Origin: Thermoguttaceae bacterium
GTDB lineage: Bacteria; Planctomycetota; Planctomycetia; Pirellulales; Thermoguttaceae
DNA: 42,456 bases
Assembly (NCBI GenBank): GCA_025062105.1
Contig: JANXAQ010000337.1
Location: 1 to 42,456, forward strand
Reading direction: 5' to 3'
Shown here: positions 7,997 through 17,012 of the stretch, one piece after another
How positions within the stretch are numbered: position 1 is the stretch's first letter
How the letters are laid out: the number at the start of each line of letters is the position of its first letter
Position numbers and translations under genes: made by a program
Notes under the pieces: generated by a model
Told to the model about the DNA's origin: nothing
What the model saw: only the letters and a program-made list of their open reading frames with translations
Database searches by the model: none

Positions 7997-9826
7997 CTAC
8001 TCGGCATTAGCGTCCTGAAGTAACTGTTCCCAAAACTGGCGGGCTTTTTGGTAGGCCTGCTGTAGTGAAGCATCCGAAAGCAGGCCATGTTGGGCGGCTA
8101 TGAGTTCCCGCTCCTGAAGCCAAGTTAGGAAAAACTGCACTGCCGATCGGCTAATCCGGGGATTGTGGCCGATCCGCACATAGTACGGCCCGGTCATGGC
8201 CAGCCGATACGTAGGCGGTGTTTCCGCCATAGCCCGGACCAAAAACCAACCGCTCCGATCAAACCGAAGTTTCGGTAGTCGGCCCGTCTTTTGGTACTCC
8301 TGAAAAGAAACCGAATGGGCTACCTGTCCGTTTTGGATGATCTCTAAATACTGGACTTGATGCCGGGTGGAGAATCGAAGTGCCAGTTCCAGTTCCACCT
8401 TTTGGCCTTCTGGGGCCGTAAACTCATATCCGGGCGGTTTGCCTTGGACGCTGGGCCGAAGCAGGGGGCCGTTGGTAATCAGCACCCGGCCCTGTCGAAA
8501 ATTCTCCCACCAAGCTTGCCAACTGGGCGGCCCCTCCAGATGCACATACACCCGGTTATACCCGAGCGGATTGGGCCACAAGCCGGTGCCGCTACCGGCC
8601 GAGGGCGGAAGCCGAAATCCACATTCCAAAATCTGAAAATAGATATATTGCCCCCACAAGCCATGCCCCCATCGGCCCGGAAATTGGGCTTTGTCTCGAG
8701 GGCGTCCTTCCTTCTCCTCGGCCACCCACTCGTTCCGGCGAAAATGGCTATGTAACACCTGCACCGAATCCACCTTGCCCAGGGCCAGCCACAACGGCAA
8801 GTCCCAGCAGTAGGGCCAAACCACGTCCATCCACCATTGCTTCTGTTGGCCCGCCTGGGAACTTGCTTTGCTCAGTTGGAAAGGGACGCCTACCTCCTGG
8901 GAATTAGCCGTCCGCGAGGTCGCTTTGGCCTGTACGAGGTGCAAGAGTTGCGTCTCGGACAGAGCCGCTGTCTGGCCGCCAAAACCGCCCTCTTTGCCCC
9001 CGGACGATTTGGAAGGACTCTTTTCTTGCGGGAGGGCTTTTTCCAGCGGTTTTTGTGGGAAGATTTCTGAAAAATCGCCCTCTAGAGGGACCAGTAGATA
9101 CGCACCGCCGTTCTGTTGGACCAAAAGCCCTGGCCGATGCAGACGCCGGCCCGATGCGCCGCCGCTGGCTGGAGGCTGAGCCGGAGAAGCCTCCTTTTGC
9201 CCCGGCGACGCCACCCGCACAGCCAGGAACATATCTTCGGCCTCCATGAGCAGGTCCATTTCTTTTGCCGGTCGGCCCACCAGCAGATCGCCCGCATACC
9301 AGCCTTCCGAAGCCATATCCACAAACCGGGGCAGTTCTACCTGTTTTGTATCGTTGGAATCCCGTTGGATGGTAAAATAACCGCTGCGCACGGCGTATTC
9401 CGGCCCCCGCTCGATCTCGAACTCGTAGGTTCCCAACGGCAGTTTCAAATTCACCTGCCCGGGAAAGACAAAATGGTCGTGCCAGAAGGGCAACCCCTCC
9501 ATCCGCCAGGGCCGACCTTTGCTTTTCCGCAAATGCATTCGGCAGGGGATCGGTTTGCCGTCGGCTGGGTCGATCACCGTTAGTTCCAACTGTCCCCGGG
9601 CCGATTGAAATGCCCAGGCCTGGACAGTCTCCCACATGCCGACGCCCAAAAACCCCACCGCACCGGCGGCCAACACAGCCAGAGCCGCCATGCAAAGAAA
9701 AAGCCGCTTACAACGCCCACACACGCCCCATTTGCGCCCAAAAAACCGGCCAATCGGAAGACAGAGAGAAAAAAATCCTTTCCCCCGCTTCAGATCTCCA
9801 GTGATTTCGGACTTTTTCTCTTTCAT
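7997..9826 (-). CDS. Membrane-anchored CehA/McbA-like protein with a lost metal motif
   Basis: A 609-residue protein. The start at 9826 (MKEKKSEITGD) is chosen because GGGAAA precedes it; a longer form could begin at 9934. A single membrane anchor spans residues about 41-65. A beta-sandwich-like region (about 75-170) is followed by the position where CehA/McbA-type PHP proteins of planctomycetes normally read GDLHVHR. Here it reads GDLLVGR (179-185), so both histidines are replaced. A Gln/Gly/Ser/Lys-rich linker (about 215-320) precedes a conserved-looking C-terminal domain with CGFRLPPSAGSG and NPLGYNRVYVHL. The protein probably faces the periplasm and, if the assignment is right, is a non-catalytic relative of the PHP hydrolases. 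It is divergently oriented to the GH127 gene. Confidence 0.8.
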   Translation of the reverse strand: MKEKKSEITGDLKRGKGFFSLCLPIGRFFGRKWGVCGRCKRLFLCMAALAVLAAGAVGFLGVGMWETVQAWAFQSARGQLELTVIDPADGKPIPCRMHLRKSKGRPWRMEGLPFWHDHFVFPGQVNLKLPLGTYEFEIERGPEYAVRSGYFTIQRDSNDTKQVELPRFVDMASEGWYAGDLLVGRPAKEMDLLMEAEDMFLAVRVASPGQKEASPAQPPASGGASGRRLHRPGLLVQQNGGAYLLVPLEGDFSEIFPQKPLEKALPQEKSPSKSSGGKEGGFGGQTAALSETQLLHLVQAKATSRTANSQEVGVPFQLSKASSQAGQQKQWWMDVVWPYCWDLPLWLALGKVDSVQVLHSHFRRNEWVAEEKEGRPRDKAQFPGRWGHGLWGQYIYFQILECGFRLPPSAGSGTGLWPNPLGYNRVYVHLEGPPSWQAWWENFRQGRVLITNGPLLRPSVQGKPPGYEFTAPEGQKVELELALRFSTRHQVQYLEIIQNGQVAHSVSFQEYQKTGRLPKLRFDRSGWFLVRAMAETPPTYRLAMTGPYYVRIGHNPRISRSAVQFFLTWLQERELIAAQHGLLSDASLQQAYQKARQFWEQLLQDANAE

Positions 9827-10189
9827 AGGATGTTTCCCATTCCTATTGGTGTGCTTATTTTTAGGATTTTGGGGTACCGCCTCGCACTGAGGCAATCCCT
9901 TCAAACAACCATACCATATTCTGCGTTTCGACAACGGCGCCCAGCGGCGTATGCCTCTTCTCCGGGCCTGATCCCCGGCTTATCGTGCGATGGGTGCTGT
10001 GTGTGGAGTACGGAATATGCTACCATGTCTGCCAGAGGAGACATTCCATCCCCTGTATTATCAGTGGCTCCTGTGGCTTAATGCCATGCTACCATGTCTG
10101 CCAAGGGGAAGAGACATTGCATCGGTTATCCCAAGGATGGCGGCTAAGTCTTTTGGATTGAAATGGCGCGTTTTCTGAGGAGCAACGCT
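9827..10189. promoter_or_regulatory. Divergent intergenic region with an 18-bp direct repeat
   Basis: This region separates the minus-strand CehA-like gene from the plus-strand GH127 gene and must hold both promoters. ATGCTACCATGTCTGCCA occurs exactly at 10017-10034 and at 10086-10103, 69 bp apart, each followed by a similar GAGACATT-CATC block. The pair could be operators or a local duplication. No MITE-family repeat is present. Confidence 0.55.
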
Positions 10190-12223
10190 ATGAAATGGGT
10201 GTATCCAGCGGTTGTCGGGGGGTTGTTTTTCGGTGTGGGTATGGTGGCGGCGGTGTGGGGGGCGGCGGCGCCAGCGGGCAAACCGGAATCGGCCAATTAC
10301 GCTCGGCCGTTTGAGACGCCTACTCGTCCGGCCCTGATTCCGCTGCCGCCCGGGGCGGTAAAACCGGAGGGTTGGCTCCAGGACTGGTGCCTGGCAGCCC
10401 GCGACGGCTACACCGGCCATATGGACCAGGTCCACGAAGAGTTCCGCAGAGCCTGGGCCGAGGATCACAAAATGACCGGTCCTCGGCTGAATTGGCCCCA
10501 AGGCGCCTGGCCCTATGAAGGCGGCGGATATTGGTTCGATGGTTTGGTCCGGCTGGGGTATATCCTGCACGATGAGGGGTTAATCGAGCAGGCAAAACGC
10601 CGGCTCGACGTGGTGGTCCGCCATATGAATCCCAATAGTATCGTGTTCCTGTGGTGGCTTAATAAAAATAACCCTGACGACGCCCACGCGGTTACCACCG
10701 ATTCGGGTTGGCCTATTTGGGCCTGTGGGCTGTTGGGCCGGGCGATGGCGGCTTATTATGCCGCCTCCGGCGACCAGCGCGTGTTGCAGACATTAGAGGC
10801 GGCTTATAGCGGGGACCGAAGTTGGGTGCGGCTGGGCGGCGGCATGTCCAGTATCTGGCCCGCCCTGCAAACCTACACCTGGACCGGTAACACCAAGATC
10901 GCCGAAGCGCTTAGCGCCCGGCTATTGAAAGACAATAAGGACTTCTTGCCTAGCCCACATTGGGACCGGTTTCGTCGGCCGCCCAACATGACCCCTGGCG
11001 CTGAGCCGCCCGAACACGGTGTACTCTTTCACGAAGCGACTACGGCATGGGCCTTGGGGTATCTTTGGACAGGCCAGCGCGAATATCTGGATACAACCCT
11101 GGCCTGGCATAACTTGCTCCATCAAATCGCCATGCAACCTTCTGGGGTACCGGTGGCCGACGAATACTACGGCCCCACCGGCGCATTTCGCGGAACCGAA
11201 ACTTGTGTCGTAGCCGGTTACCAGTGGAGCCAGATTGTGCTGCTTATGATTACCGGCCAAGGGCTGATGGCCGACCGGATGGAGCGGGCCTTCTTGAACG
11301 CCGGGCCGACGGTGGTCTCCCGGGATTTCCAAACTCATGTCTATTTCCAAAGCCCCAATCGGGTGGTGGATGGTTCGCCCTGGGCACCGCATGGGCCGCA
11401 GGCGTCGGGGTTTTCCTATAAGCGCACCCATTTCCCCTTGTGCTGCACCGCCGCCCTGAACCGAATCACCCCCAACTATGTGATGCACATGTGGATGGCC
11501 ACCTACGACAACGGACTGGCCGCCGTGCTCTACGGCCCTTGCAAAGTCTCGGCCCTGGTTGCTGATCGGGTGCCTGTGCAAATTACCTGCCAGACTGAAT
11601 ACCCATTCAACGATCTGGTGGAGATGACCGTGCAGCCAGCACGGGAGGCCAGTTTTCCGCTGTTAGTGCGTATTCCCGGCTGGTGCCAGAAGCCGGAGGT
11701 GAGCATCAACGGTGCGCCGGTGAATCTTGCCCTGGACGACAAGAGGTTTGTTCGTATCGAGCGGCTCTGGCGGCAGGGCGATGTGGTGCGCCTGCGGTTT
11801 CCGATGTCGGTGTGTGTGGAGACAGGCCGGGACAAAAACGCCCAGGACGCTCCCTATGCGACGGTCAGTTATGGACCGCTGCTTTTTGCCCTGCCGATTT
11901 CAGATACCAAAGATCCAAATACACCGGACCCAGCCGCCCGCTGGAAATATGCTTTGGATTTGCGAGAAAAGCTGGAAGATTCTATCGTGGTCCAGCGACG
12001 GCCGATGCCTGTCAAATGGGACTGGCCGTTGGACAGCCCGTTGAAGCTTCAGGTGCCGGCTGTGCCGATCCAGTGGGACCTGGATCCTAAGACGCCCCGA
12101 TTACCTGCCCGCCCAACGCCCATTTCCGACCAGCCAGAACCACTCACCCTGATTCCCTACGGATGCACCAAGTTTCGGATTTCAATGTTTCCGGCCATTC
12201 TGCCTGACTCGGCAAAGAAGTAG
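10190..12223 (+). CDS. GH127 family glycosidase (beta-L-arabinofuranosidase-like), exported
   Basis: A 677-residue protein of the GH127/DUF1680 family, whose characterised members release beta-L-arabinofuranose. The start at 10190 follows TGAGGAG by about 8 nt. Residues 1-26 form a signal peptide ending GAAAPA. An (alpha/alpha)6-barrel region (about 60-430) is followed by beta-sandwich modules. The family's active-site set is visible: Glu337 and Cys339 (GTETC) and the adjacent pair Cys418-Cys419 (FPLCCTAALNR). This corresponds to the zinc-bound Glu/Cys cluster of HypBA1, where one Cys is the nucleophile. Substrate specificity cannot be read from sequence. Neighbours include GH5 and the DUF6807 protein, suggesting plant or algal polysaccharide turnover. 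Confidence 0.93.
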   Translation: MKWVYPAVVGGLFFGVGMVAAVWGAAAPAGKPESANYARPFETPTRPALIPLPPGAVKPEGWLQDWCLAARDGYTGHMDQVHEEFRRAWAEDHKMTGPRLNWPQGAWPYEGGGYWFDGLVRLGYILHDEGLIEQAKRRLDVVVRHMNPNSIVFLWWLNKNNPDDAHAVTTDSGWPIWACGLLGRAMAAYYAASGDQRVLQTLEAAYSGDRSWVRLGGGMSSIWPALQTYTWTGNTKIAEALSARLLKDNKDFLPSPHWDRFRRPPNMTPGAEPPEHGVLFHEATTAWALGYLWTGQREYLDTTLAWHNLLHQIAMQPSGVPVADEYYGPTGAFRGTETCVVAGYQWSQIVLLMITGQGLMADRMERAFLNAGPTVVSRDFQTHVYFQSPNRVVDGSPWAPHGPQASGFSYKRTHFPLCCTAALNRITPNYVMHMWMATYDNGLAAVLYGPCKVSALVADRVPVQITCQTEYPFNDLVEMTVQPAREASFPLLVRIPGWCQKPEVSINGAPVNLALDDKRFVRIERLWRQGDVVRLRFPMSVCVETGRDKNAQDAPYATVSYGPLLFALPISDTKDPNTPDPAARWKYALDLREKLEDSIVVQRRPMPVKWDWPLDSPLKLQVPAVPIQWDLDPKTPRLPARPTPISDQPEPLTLIPYGCTKFRISMFPAILPDSAKK

Positions 12224-12272
12224 CCGCCGCTTGAATCCTTAATCCTTCGGGAGAGGAATCCATTTATTCTTA

Positions 12273-12426
12273 GAGCCTGTCTGAAAAGAGTTTTCTGGCT
12301 CACTCGGCAGCCAACTTGTTTACCTCACCAGGAGGGCTCCAGCCGAGGATTTGGGTACTTTGGCTACCCAGAGCCTTCACCGGCCGTTGGAATGAAGACT
12401 GGCTACATCCCTTTTCAGACAACCAC
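12273..12426. repeat. B-related element, 154 bp, bounded by TTA
   Basis: Ends are GAGCCTGTCTGAAAAG and CTTTTCAGACAACCAC, inverted repeats with three mismatches, flanked by TTA (12270-12272 and 12427-12429). The termini resemble B but the interior does not align well with other B copies, so it may be a separate subfamily. Confidence 0.75.
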
Positions 12427-12429
12427 TTA

Positions 12430-12578
12430 GCTCGACTTTTGCGAATTTCGACGGAGGCGGCTCCTTTGGATGTCCTAACCTTTTGAAAATATTGGAGTTA
12501 GGAAAATCGATGAACAAAGAATCCTCAAAACCTAACCCTTTGAAATAAAAGACGTTACCAAAATGGCAAAAGTCGAGC
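12430..12578. repeat. Family A element between TTA sites
   Basis: Ends are GCTCGACTTTTGCGAATTT and AAATGGCAAAAGTCGAGC; TTA at 12427-12429 and 12579-12581. The centre has CCTAACC and GGAGTTAGG. Confidence 0.88.
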
Positions 12579-12581
12579 TTA

Positions 12582-12671
12582 GAGGCTCTAACAAAATGAG
12601 TTTTTCGACAACCTATGCCGGGTAAGGGTCCCTATCGGATCTTTTGAAGGGCTTTATTTTGTTAGAGGCTC
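12582..12671. repeat. Family F element, 90 bp, bounded by TTA
   Basis: Perfect 16-bp inverted ends GAGGCTCTAACAAAAT and ATTTTGTTAGAGGCTC, flanked by TTA (12579-12581 and 12672-12674). It completes a chain TTA-B'-TTA-A-TTA-F-TTA. Confidence 0.9.
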
Positions 12672-12807
12672 TTAGCCAGGTTGAAGCCGGTCTTTGGAGC
12701 GGGTAGGCTGCTAGGAGATTGGCCCTTGGAGCCATTCTGGCGGCGTTTGGAAACGCCGGCGCCATCCCCGGCCCATATAATAGCGATTTTACTGGAGGAA
12801 TCTTCGT

Positions 12808-14577
12808 ATGGGACGACGGAAAGGAACAAAGGCGATTGTTTTTTCTTCGTTTCTCCTGTTGGGTATTGTTGGAGAACGTTTGGAAGCCGAAGAGGCGGCA
12901 AAAACCGTTCCAGCTCAGCAGTTCTCGCAGATCCAACCACCCGTCCAGCCTTCTTCTCCACCCCAGCAGCCCTCTCAGTCGCAGTCGGGCCAACCGTCGG
13001 CCCAGAGCGTTCCAGGGCAGAGGCCGGCTGTGGGTACGGTATTGCTGAAGACGGATTTTAGCCAAAAAGAGGGCCTTGCCGAATGGACCGGTCTGGACGC
13101 ATCGAAAGCCCGATGGGTGCAGGAGGAACCGAGCGGCGGCTGTTTGCTGGTGGAGCTGTCGGCTGCCGAAGGCCGAAAGTCTTGGTATGTTCGCCGGGCG
13201 TTGCCGGTAGAACAAATCCGAGGGACCAAACTGGGTGTCCAGTGCCGGATTCGGGCCGACCGGGTGGCCCAACCGCCGCAGACCTGGAACGGCGTCAAAT
13301 GCATGGTCCATACAGTTTCGCCCACCGGACCCCGATGGCATCATCCTAGCCAGCTTTGGGGCACATTCGATTGGCGAGAGGTGGGCTTTGTGGCGGAGAT
13401 TCCACTGGATGTCCAAGAAGCCTGGTTGATATTGGGATTGGAGAACACGCACGGCCGGGCTTGGTTCGACGATCTGCGGGTGCGGGTGGTGGGCCATCGC
13501 CGACGCACACCGCCCAAACAGCCGGACACGAACCAATCAACCAAGCCTGCTCCTGGAGGCCCGTTTCTGGCGGTTACCCCAGGGCTGGCGCCTGGCATCC
13601 GGCTTCGAGGGGCCATGATCAGCCCCCAGGTTACTGAAGAAGACCTTCGCGTGTTGGGCGGTCAGTGGAAGGCCAATCATGTGCGTTGGCAACTGCTTTG
13701 GGGCGGCTTTCCGCATGGACCGGCCGATCGGGCCAATGTGGCCGAGTATGAAGCCTGGTTGGAATCAGCTCTTAAGCATTTGGACCACTTGTTGCCGGTC
13801 TGCCGGGAGCTTGGCATTAAAGTTTGTATTGATATGCATACGCCGCCCGGCGGCCGAGACCCAGACGGGGTGTATCGGATGTTTCGGCAAAAGGAGTTTC
13901 AAGACGCGTTTATGGGGCTTTGGGAGAAGATGGCTCGCCGATACCGGGACCAGCCGGCTGTGTGGGGCTATGACCTAGTGAACGAACCGACGGAGGCTCT
14001 GACGCCGGAGGGCCTTTTGGATTGGCAGCAGCTGGCCGAGCGCACGGCCCGCCGCATCCGCCAGATCGACCCAGTTCACGCCATCATCATCGAACCAACC
14101 CCTTGGGGTTCGCCGGAAGGGTTGGACTGGTTGGAGCCGGTGGATGTGCCGGGCGTGGTCTATAGCGTCCATATGTACATTCCATTTCAGTTTACCCATC
14201 AGGGGATTCACGGCAATCCAGCCGGCGTAGCTTATCCAGGTTTCGTCGCTGGCCGACACTGGGACAAACAGGCCCTACGGGAAGCCCTTCAGCCGGTCAT
14301 CCAATTCCAGAAGGATTATCAGGTGCCCATCTACATTGGCGAGTTTAGCGCCATCCGATGGGCCCCGGGAAAAAGCGCCTACAATTATCTTCGAGATGTG
14401 ATCGAAATTTTCGAAGAGTACGGCTGGCATTGGGCGTATCATGCATTTCGAGAGTGGGACGGCTGGAGCGTGGAACACGGTCCAGACCGAAACGACCGAA
14501 AACCTATCCTGCGGCCCACCGACAGACAACTTTTGCTACGCTCTTGGTTTGAGAAAAACAAGCCTGCTTTGCCGTGA
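12808..14577 (+). CDS. GH5 family glycoside hydrolase with N-terminal sandwich domain
   Basis: A 589-residue exported enzyme. Residues 1-27 are a signal peptide. A Pro/Gln/Ser-rich linker (about 35-75) leads to a beta-sandwich region (about 75-235) resembling a carbohydrate-binding galactose-binding-like fold, with the DLRVRV strand near its end. A second Pro-rich linker precedes the TIM-barrel catalytic domain (about 270-585). The GH5 catalytic pair is visible: acid/base Glu393 in LVNEPT and nucleophile Glu512 in IYIGEFSA. The GIKVCIDMHTPPGGRD segment matches barrel strands. GGAGGA about 8 nt before the ATG fixes the start. Activity on beta-1,4-linked glucan or mannan is typical of the family, but the substrate is unknown. 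Confidence 0.93.
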   Translation: MGRRKGTKAIVFSSFLLLGIVGERLEAEEAAKTVPAQQFSQIQPPVQPSSPPQQPSQSQSGQPSAQSVPGQRPAVGTVLLKTDFSQKEGLAEWTGLDASKARWVQEEPSGGCLLVELSAAEGRKSWYVRRALPVEQIRGTKLGVQCRIRADRVAQPPQTWNGVKCMVHTVSPTGPRWHHPSQLWGTFDWREVGFVAEIPLDVQEAWLILGLENTHGRAWFDDLRVRVVGHRRRTPPKQPDTNQSTKPAPGGPFLAVTPGLAPGIRLRGAMISPQVTEEDLRVLGGQWKANHVRWQLLWGGFPHGPADRANVAEYEAWLESALKHLDHLLPVCRELGIKVCIDMHTPPGGRDPDGVYRMFRQKEFQDAFMGLWEKMARRYRDQPAVWGYDLVNEPTEALTPEGLLDWQQLAERTARRIRQIDPVHAIIIEPTPWGSPEGLDWLEPVDVPGVVYSVHMYIPFQFTHQGIHGNPAGVAYPGFVAGRHWDKQALREALQPVIQFQKDYQVPIYIGEFSAIRWAPGKSAYNYLRDVIEIFEEYGWHWAYHAFREWDGWSVEHGPDRNDRKPILRPTDRQLLLRSWFEKNKPALP

Positions 14578-14625
14578 ACCTGCCGGAAACGAAACACCAG
14601 AGCAGGAAGCGTTCCCATCGGGCTT

Positions 14626-14729
14626 TCAACAGAGAAAATGCCGAATCTATTTTTCCTGTTCGGATACCGAATGGCTGTCGGAGCATCTGACTGGTCTCAA
14701 CAGAGAAAATGGCGAACCTAATTTTCCTG
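14626..14729. repeat. 33-bp direct repeat upstream of a small gene
   Basis: TCAACAGAGAAAATGCCGAA at 14626 recurs as TCAACAGAGAAAATGGCGAA at 14697; the similarity continues to ATTTTTCCTG/AATTTTCCTG. Copies are 14626-14658 and 14697-14729 (about 30 of 33 identical, 71 bp apart). The second copy runs into the GAGGAGG ribosome-binding site of the gene at 14744. Confidence 0.75.
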
Positions 14730-14743
14730 AGGAGGCGATGACA

Positions 14744-15238
14744 ATGCGATCAACGATGGTGTGGTTGGCTCTAGCATTAGGGGCGGCCGGTGTGTGGTGG
14801 GTGTGGGTGGATTGGTCGGCCTATAGTCAGGAGACGCCGGCTGCCAAAGATGAGCTGATCGAGCTGCTGGACGGCCGGGTGCGGTCGTTTTTCGAGTCGA
14901 TCTCTCAGGGGACCACTCTACAGGCCTATGAAAATCTTTTGCGGGGCAGCCCCCTGTTGGGGCAAAAGCCCGATGCCCTGAAGACTCTGGCGGACCGTAC
15001 AGCCCAGATTCCAAATCGTTTTGGGAAGTTTCGAGGCTTTGAGCGGCTGGATGCCCGTCGGGTGGGGAAAGATCTGATATTCTTTCGATATATATACAAA
15101 TGCGAGGATTTCCCGGTGGCCTGGTCAATTGCCTTCTATCGGGCCATCAGCCGACCAGATTCACCCCCAGACGAAACCGCCTGGCGTGTGATCTTGGTCC
15201 GATTTGATACCGACCTGGAACAACTTGCTCGGCTTTAA
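14744..15238 (+). CDS. Small exported or membrane-anchored protein of unknown function
   Basis: A 164-residue protein starting MRSTMVWLALALGAAGVWWV. The start is set by GAGGAGG 8 nt upstream; the frame stays open far upstream, overlapping the GH5 gene, but that part is not supported. Residues 4-21 form a signal peptide or N-terminal anchor. The rest is a compact alpha+beta domain with LLDGRVRSFFESIS, QAYENLLRGSPL, FRGFERLDARRVGKDLIFFR and a terminal WRVILVRFDTD strand. This pattern resembles small ligand-binding or SnoaL/NTF2-like folds, although that is a guess from the layout. It follows the GH5 gene by 166 bp. Confidence 0.75.
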   Translation: MRSTMVWLALALGAAGVWWVWVDWSAYSQETPAAKDELIELLDGRVRSFFESISQGTTLQAYENLLRGSPLLGQKPDALKTLADRTAQIPNRFGKFRGFERLDARRVGKDLIFFRYIYKCEDFPVAWSIAFYRAISRPDSPPDETAWRVILVRFDTDLEQLARL

Positions 15239-15391
15239 GTCAGCAGCCATGTGGCCGGAAACCATGACTCAGCCGAAGGTCCGGCCTCCCACTCAATGCT
15301 GCGGGAAGTCCCCTTGGCCTCGGCGGGGAAGATTAGGTGGAGTGGGAAAGGCAGAGGAACGGGGGCAGACCTAGAGAAAAAAGGAGTTTCT

Positions 15392-16342
15392 ATGGCCATT
15401 TATTTAGTTACTGGTGGGGCAGGGTTTATTGGTTCTCATTTGGTGGAGCGCTTGGTTCAGCAAGGGGCCACCGTTCGGGTGGTGGATAACCTCAGTACCG
15501 GCCGGCGGGAAAACCTGGCCGGTGTGTGGGACAAAATCCAATGGTTCCAGGGCGATGTATGCGATCAAGCCCTCATGCGGGAAGTGGTGCAGGGGGTGGA
15601 TTGCATCTTTCATCAGGCCGCTTTGGCTAGTGTGCCCCGCAGTTTGGAAGCCCCCTTGGAAACTCATGCTGCTTGTGCTACAGGGACACTAACTGTTTTA
15701 GAAGCGGCCCGTCGAGCAGGCGTACGGCGGGTGGTGTATGCAGCCAGCTCCAGCGCCTACGGCAACCGGCCCACTAGCCCCAAACAAGAAACAGATCTCC
15801 CCGAACCGATTTCACCCTACGGGGCAGCCAAATTGGCCGGGGAATACTACTGTCAAGCTTTTACTGCCGCTTTTGGTCTGGAAACGGTGGTGTTGCGGTA
15901 TTTCAACGTGTTTGGTCCCCGGCAAGACCCGGATAGTCCCTACTCGGCGGTGATCCCGATCTTTATAACGGCTCTGCTGCGGGGCCGACAACCGGTCATC
16001 TACGGCGACGGCCGCCAATCGAGAGATTTTGTTTATGTAGATAATGTGGTGGAGGCAAACTTGTTGGCGGCCCATTCGCCAAAGGCAGTCGGACAAGTAC
16101 TGAATATTGGCAGCGGCCAGGCTACCGATCTGCTGACTCTGCTGGCTGTGCTGGGCCGACTGCTTCAGGTGGAGGTGCAGCCGAAGTTTGCCCCACCCCG
16201 GCCGGGGGATGTGCGGGAAAGTCTGGCCGACATCTCCCTAGCTCAGCGCCTGCTTGGCTACCAGCCACGAATAGATTTTGAAGAGGGCCTGCGGCGTTCG
16301 ATCGGCTACTATCGGCAGTTGCTCGAAGCCGCTCCCCCCTAA
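15392..16342 (+). CDS. NAD-dependent epimerase/dehydratase (UDP-sugar 4-epimerase type)
   Basis: A 316-residue extended short-chain dehydrogenase. It has the N-terminal Rossmann motif GGAGFIG (8-14), an acidic residue after beta2 (VVDN, 31-34), the catalytic Ser in AASSSAYG (118-124) and Tyr143/Lys147 (YGAAK). YFNVFGPRQDP, YGDGRQSRDFVYVDNV and the C-terminal PRPGDVRESLADI are hallmarks of UDP-glucose or UDP-N-acetylglucosamine 4-epimerases of the WbpP type. AAAGGAG lies 6 nt before the ATG at 15392; a longer reading from 15251 is unsupported. It probably supplies nucleotide sugars for surface polysaccharide. No glycosyltransferases are adjacent. Confidence 0.92.
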   Translation: MAIYLVTGGAGFIGSHLVERLVQQGATVRVVDNLSTGRRENLAGVWDKIQWFQGDVCDQALMREVVQGVDCIFHQAALASVPRSLEAPLETHAACATGTLTVLEAARRAGVRRVVYAASSSAYGNRPTSPKQETDLPEPISPYGAAKLAGEYYCQAFTAAFGLETVVLRYFNVFGPRQDPDSPYSAVIPIFITALLRGRQPVIYGDGRQSRDFVYVDNVVEANLLAAHSPKAVGQVLNIGSGQATDLLTLLAVLGRLLQVEVQPKFAPPRPGDVRESLADISLAQRLLGYQPRIDFEEGLRRSIGYYRQLLEAAPP

Positions 16343-17012
16343 AAAGACTCCCCAACACAAAGGCGATACAAGACACTCCAAAACAAACGCCCCCGTTTTC
16401 TGCCCTCCATCGAAAGCATGGTTTTCCGGGATCAAAGCCAGGAGGAGGAGTCTGCTCCTTTTCTGAGGCTGAAGATTTGAGAAATTTGGCAAAATAAACA
16501 AAATAGGCAGATTGGTCAACTAGGGAGACACCTCCCCGAAGAAAATTTCTCTCAGTTATACCACCTTAATGAGGGAAAAGATTATAGGCATTGAGGTGGG
16601 TTACGCTAGATTATTTATTATTTTGATCGCTTTAATGTTATTTAAATGTAAAAATTTTCGGTGCCCCCCTTTTATTGCTAACTGATTTAGTGTAGGTTAT
16701 ACCATCCATTAGGAGGGCATCTTGGGACCTCTCCCCAGGTAGAGGTAGTTGGCTATAGGTCTTTTTCCCATACCTACTCTGGGTGAGAAGCCGTAAGATG
16801 CTCTCTCTCCCTTGGAAAAAAGGGTTCTGGTTTCTCTTTCCTTTTATTAGGGAGGCCCGGGATATAAGAGAAATTAGGGACTGGCAGGAATAGCTTTCCA
16901 GGTATGGAAAAATCGGAGTTTCTAAAACCGACCAAAGTATCTCCATAACCTATTATTGTTTTTGAAGTTATGATTTTGCTCCCTGAAAATTTGGCCCTCG
17001 CCAGTTTACTTT
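16343..17012. other. AT-rich spacer with a hairpin, no gene recognised
   Basis: CCACCTTAATG (16561-16571) and CATTGAGGTGG (16589-16599) can form an 11-bp stem with one G-T pair. A related block GTTATACCATCC recurs near 16698. A 102-codon minus-strand frame (16638-16946) has low-complexity composition and no ribosome-binding site, so I do not call it. Confidence 0.4.

Noticed and set aside
8904..9695. 263-codon minus-strand frame in another register of the CehA-like gene
   Set aside because: Frame shadow with very high Gly/Arg content; the other register has the membrane anchor and family motifs.
12613..13536. 307-codon frame opposite the GH5 gene
   Set aside because: Antisense to a GH5 enzyme with an intact catalytic pair; no motif in the reverse frame.
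14441..14743. Upstream extension of the small gene at 14744
   Set aside because: It would overlap the end of GH5 and cross the direct repeats; the GAGGAGG site marks 14744 as the start.
16638..16946. 102-codon minus-strand frame upstream of the response regulator
   Set aside because: Low-complexity composition, no ribosome-binding site, and it lies in AT-rich non-coding sequence.
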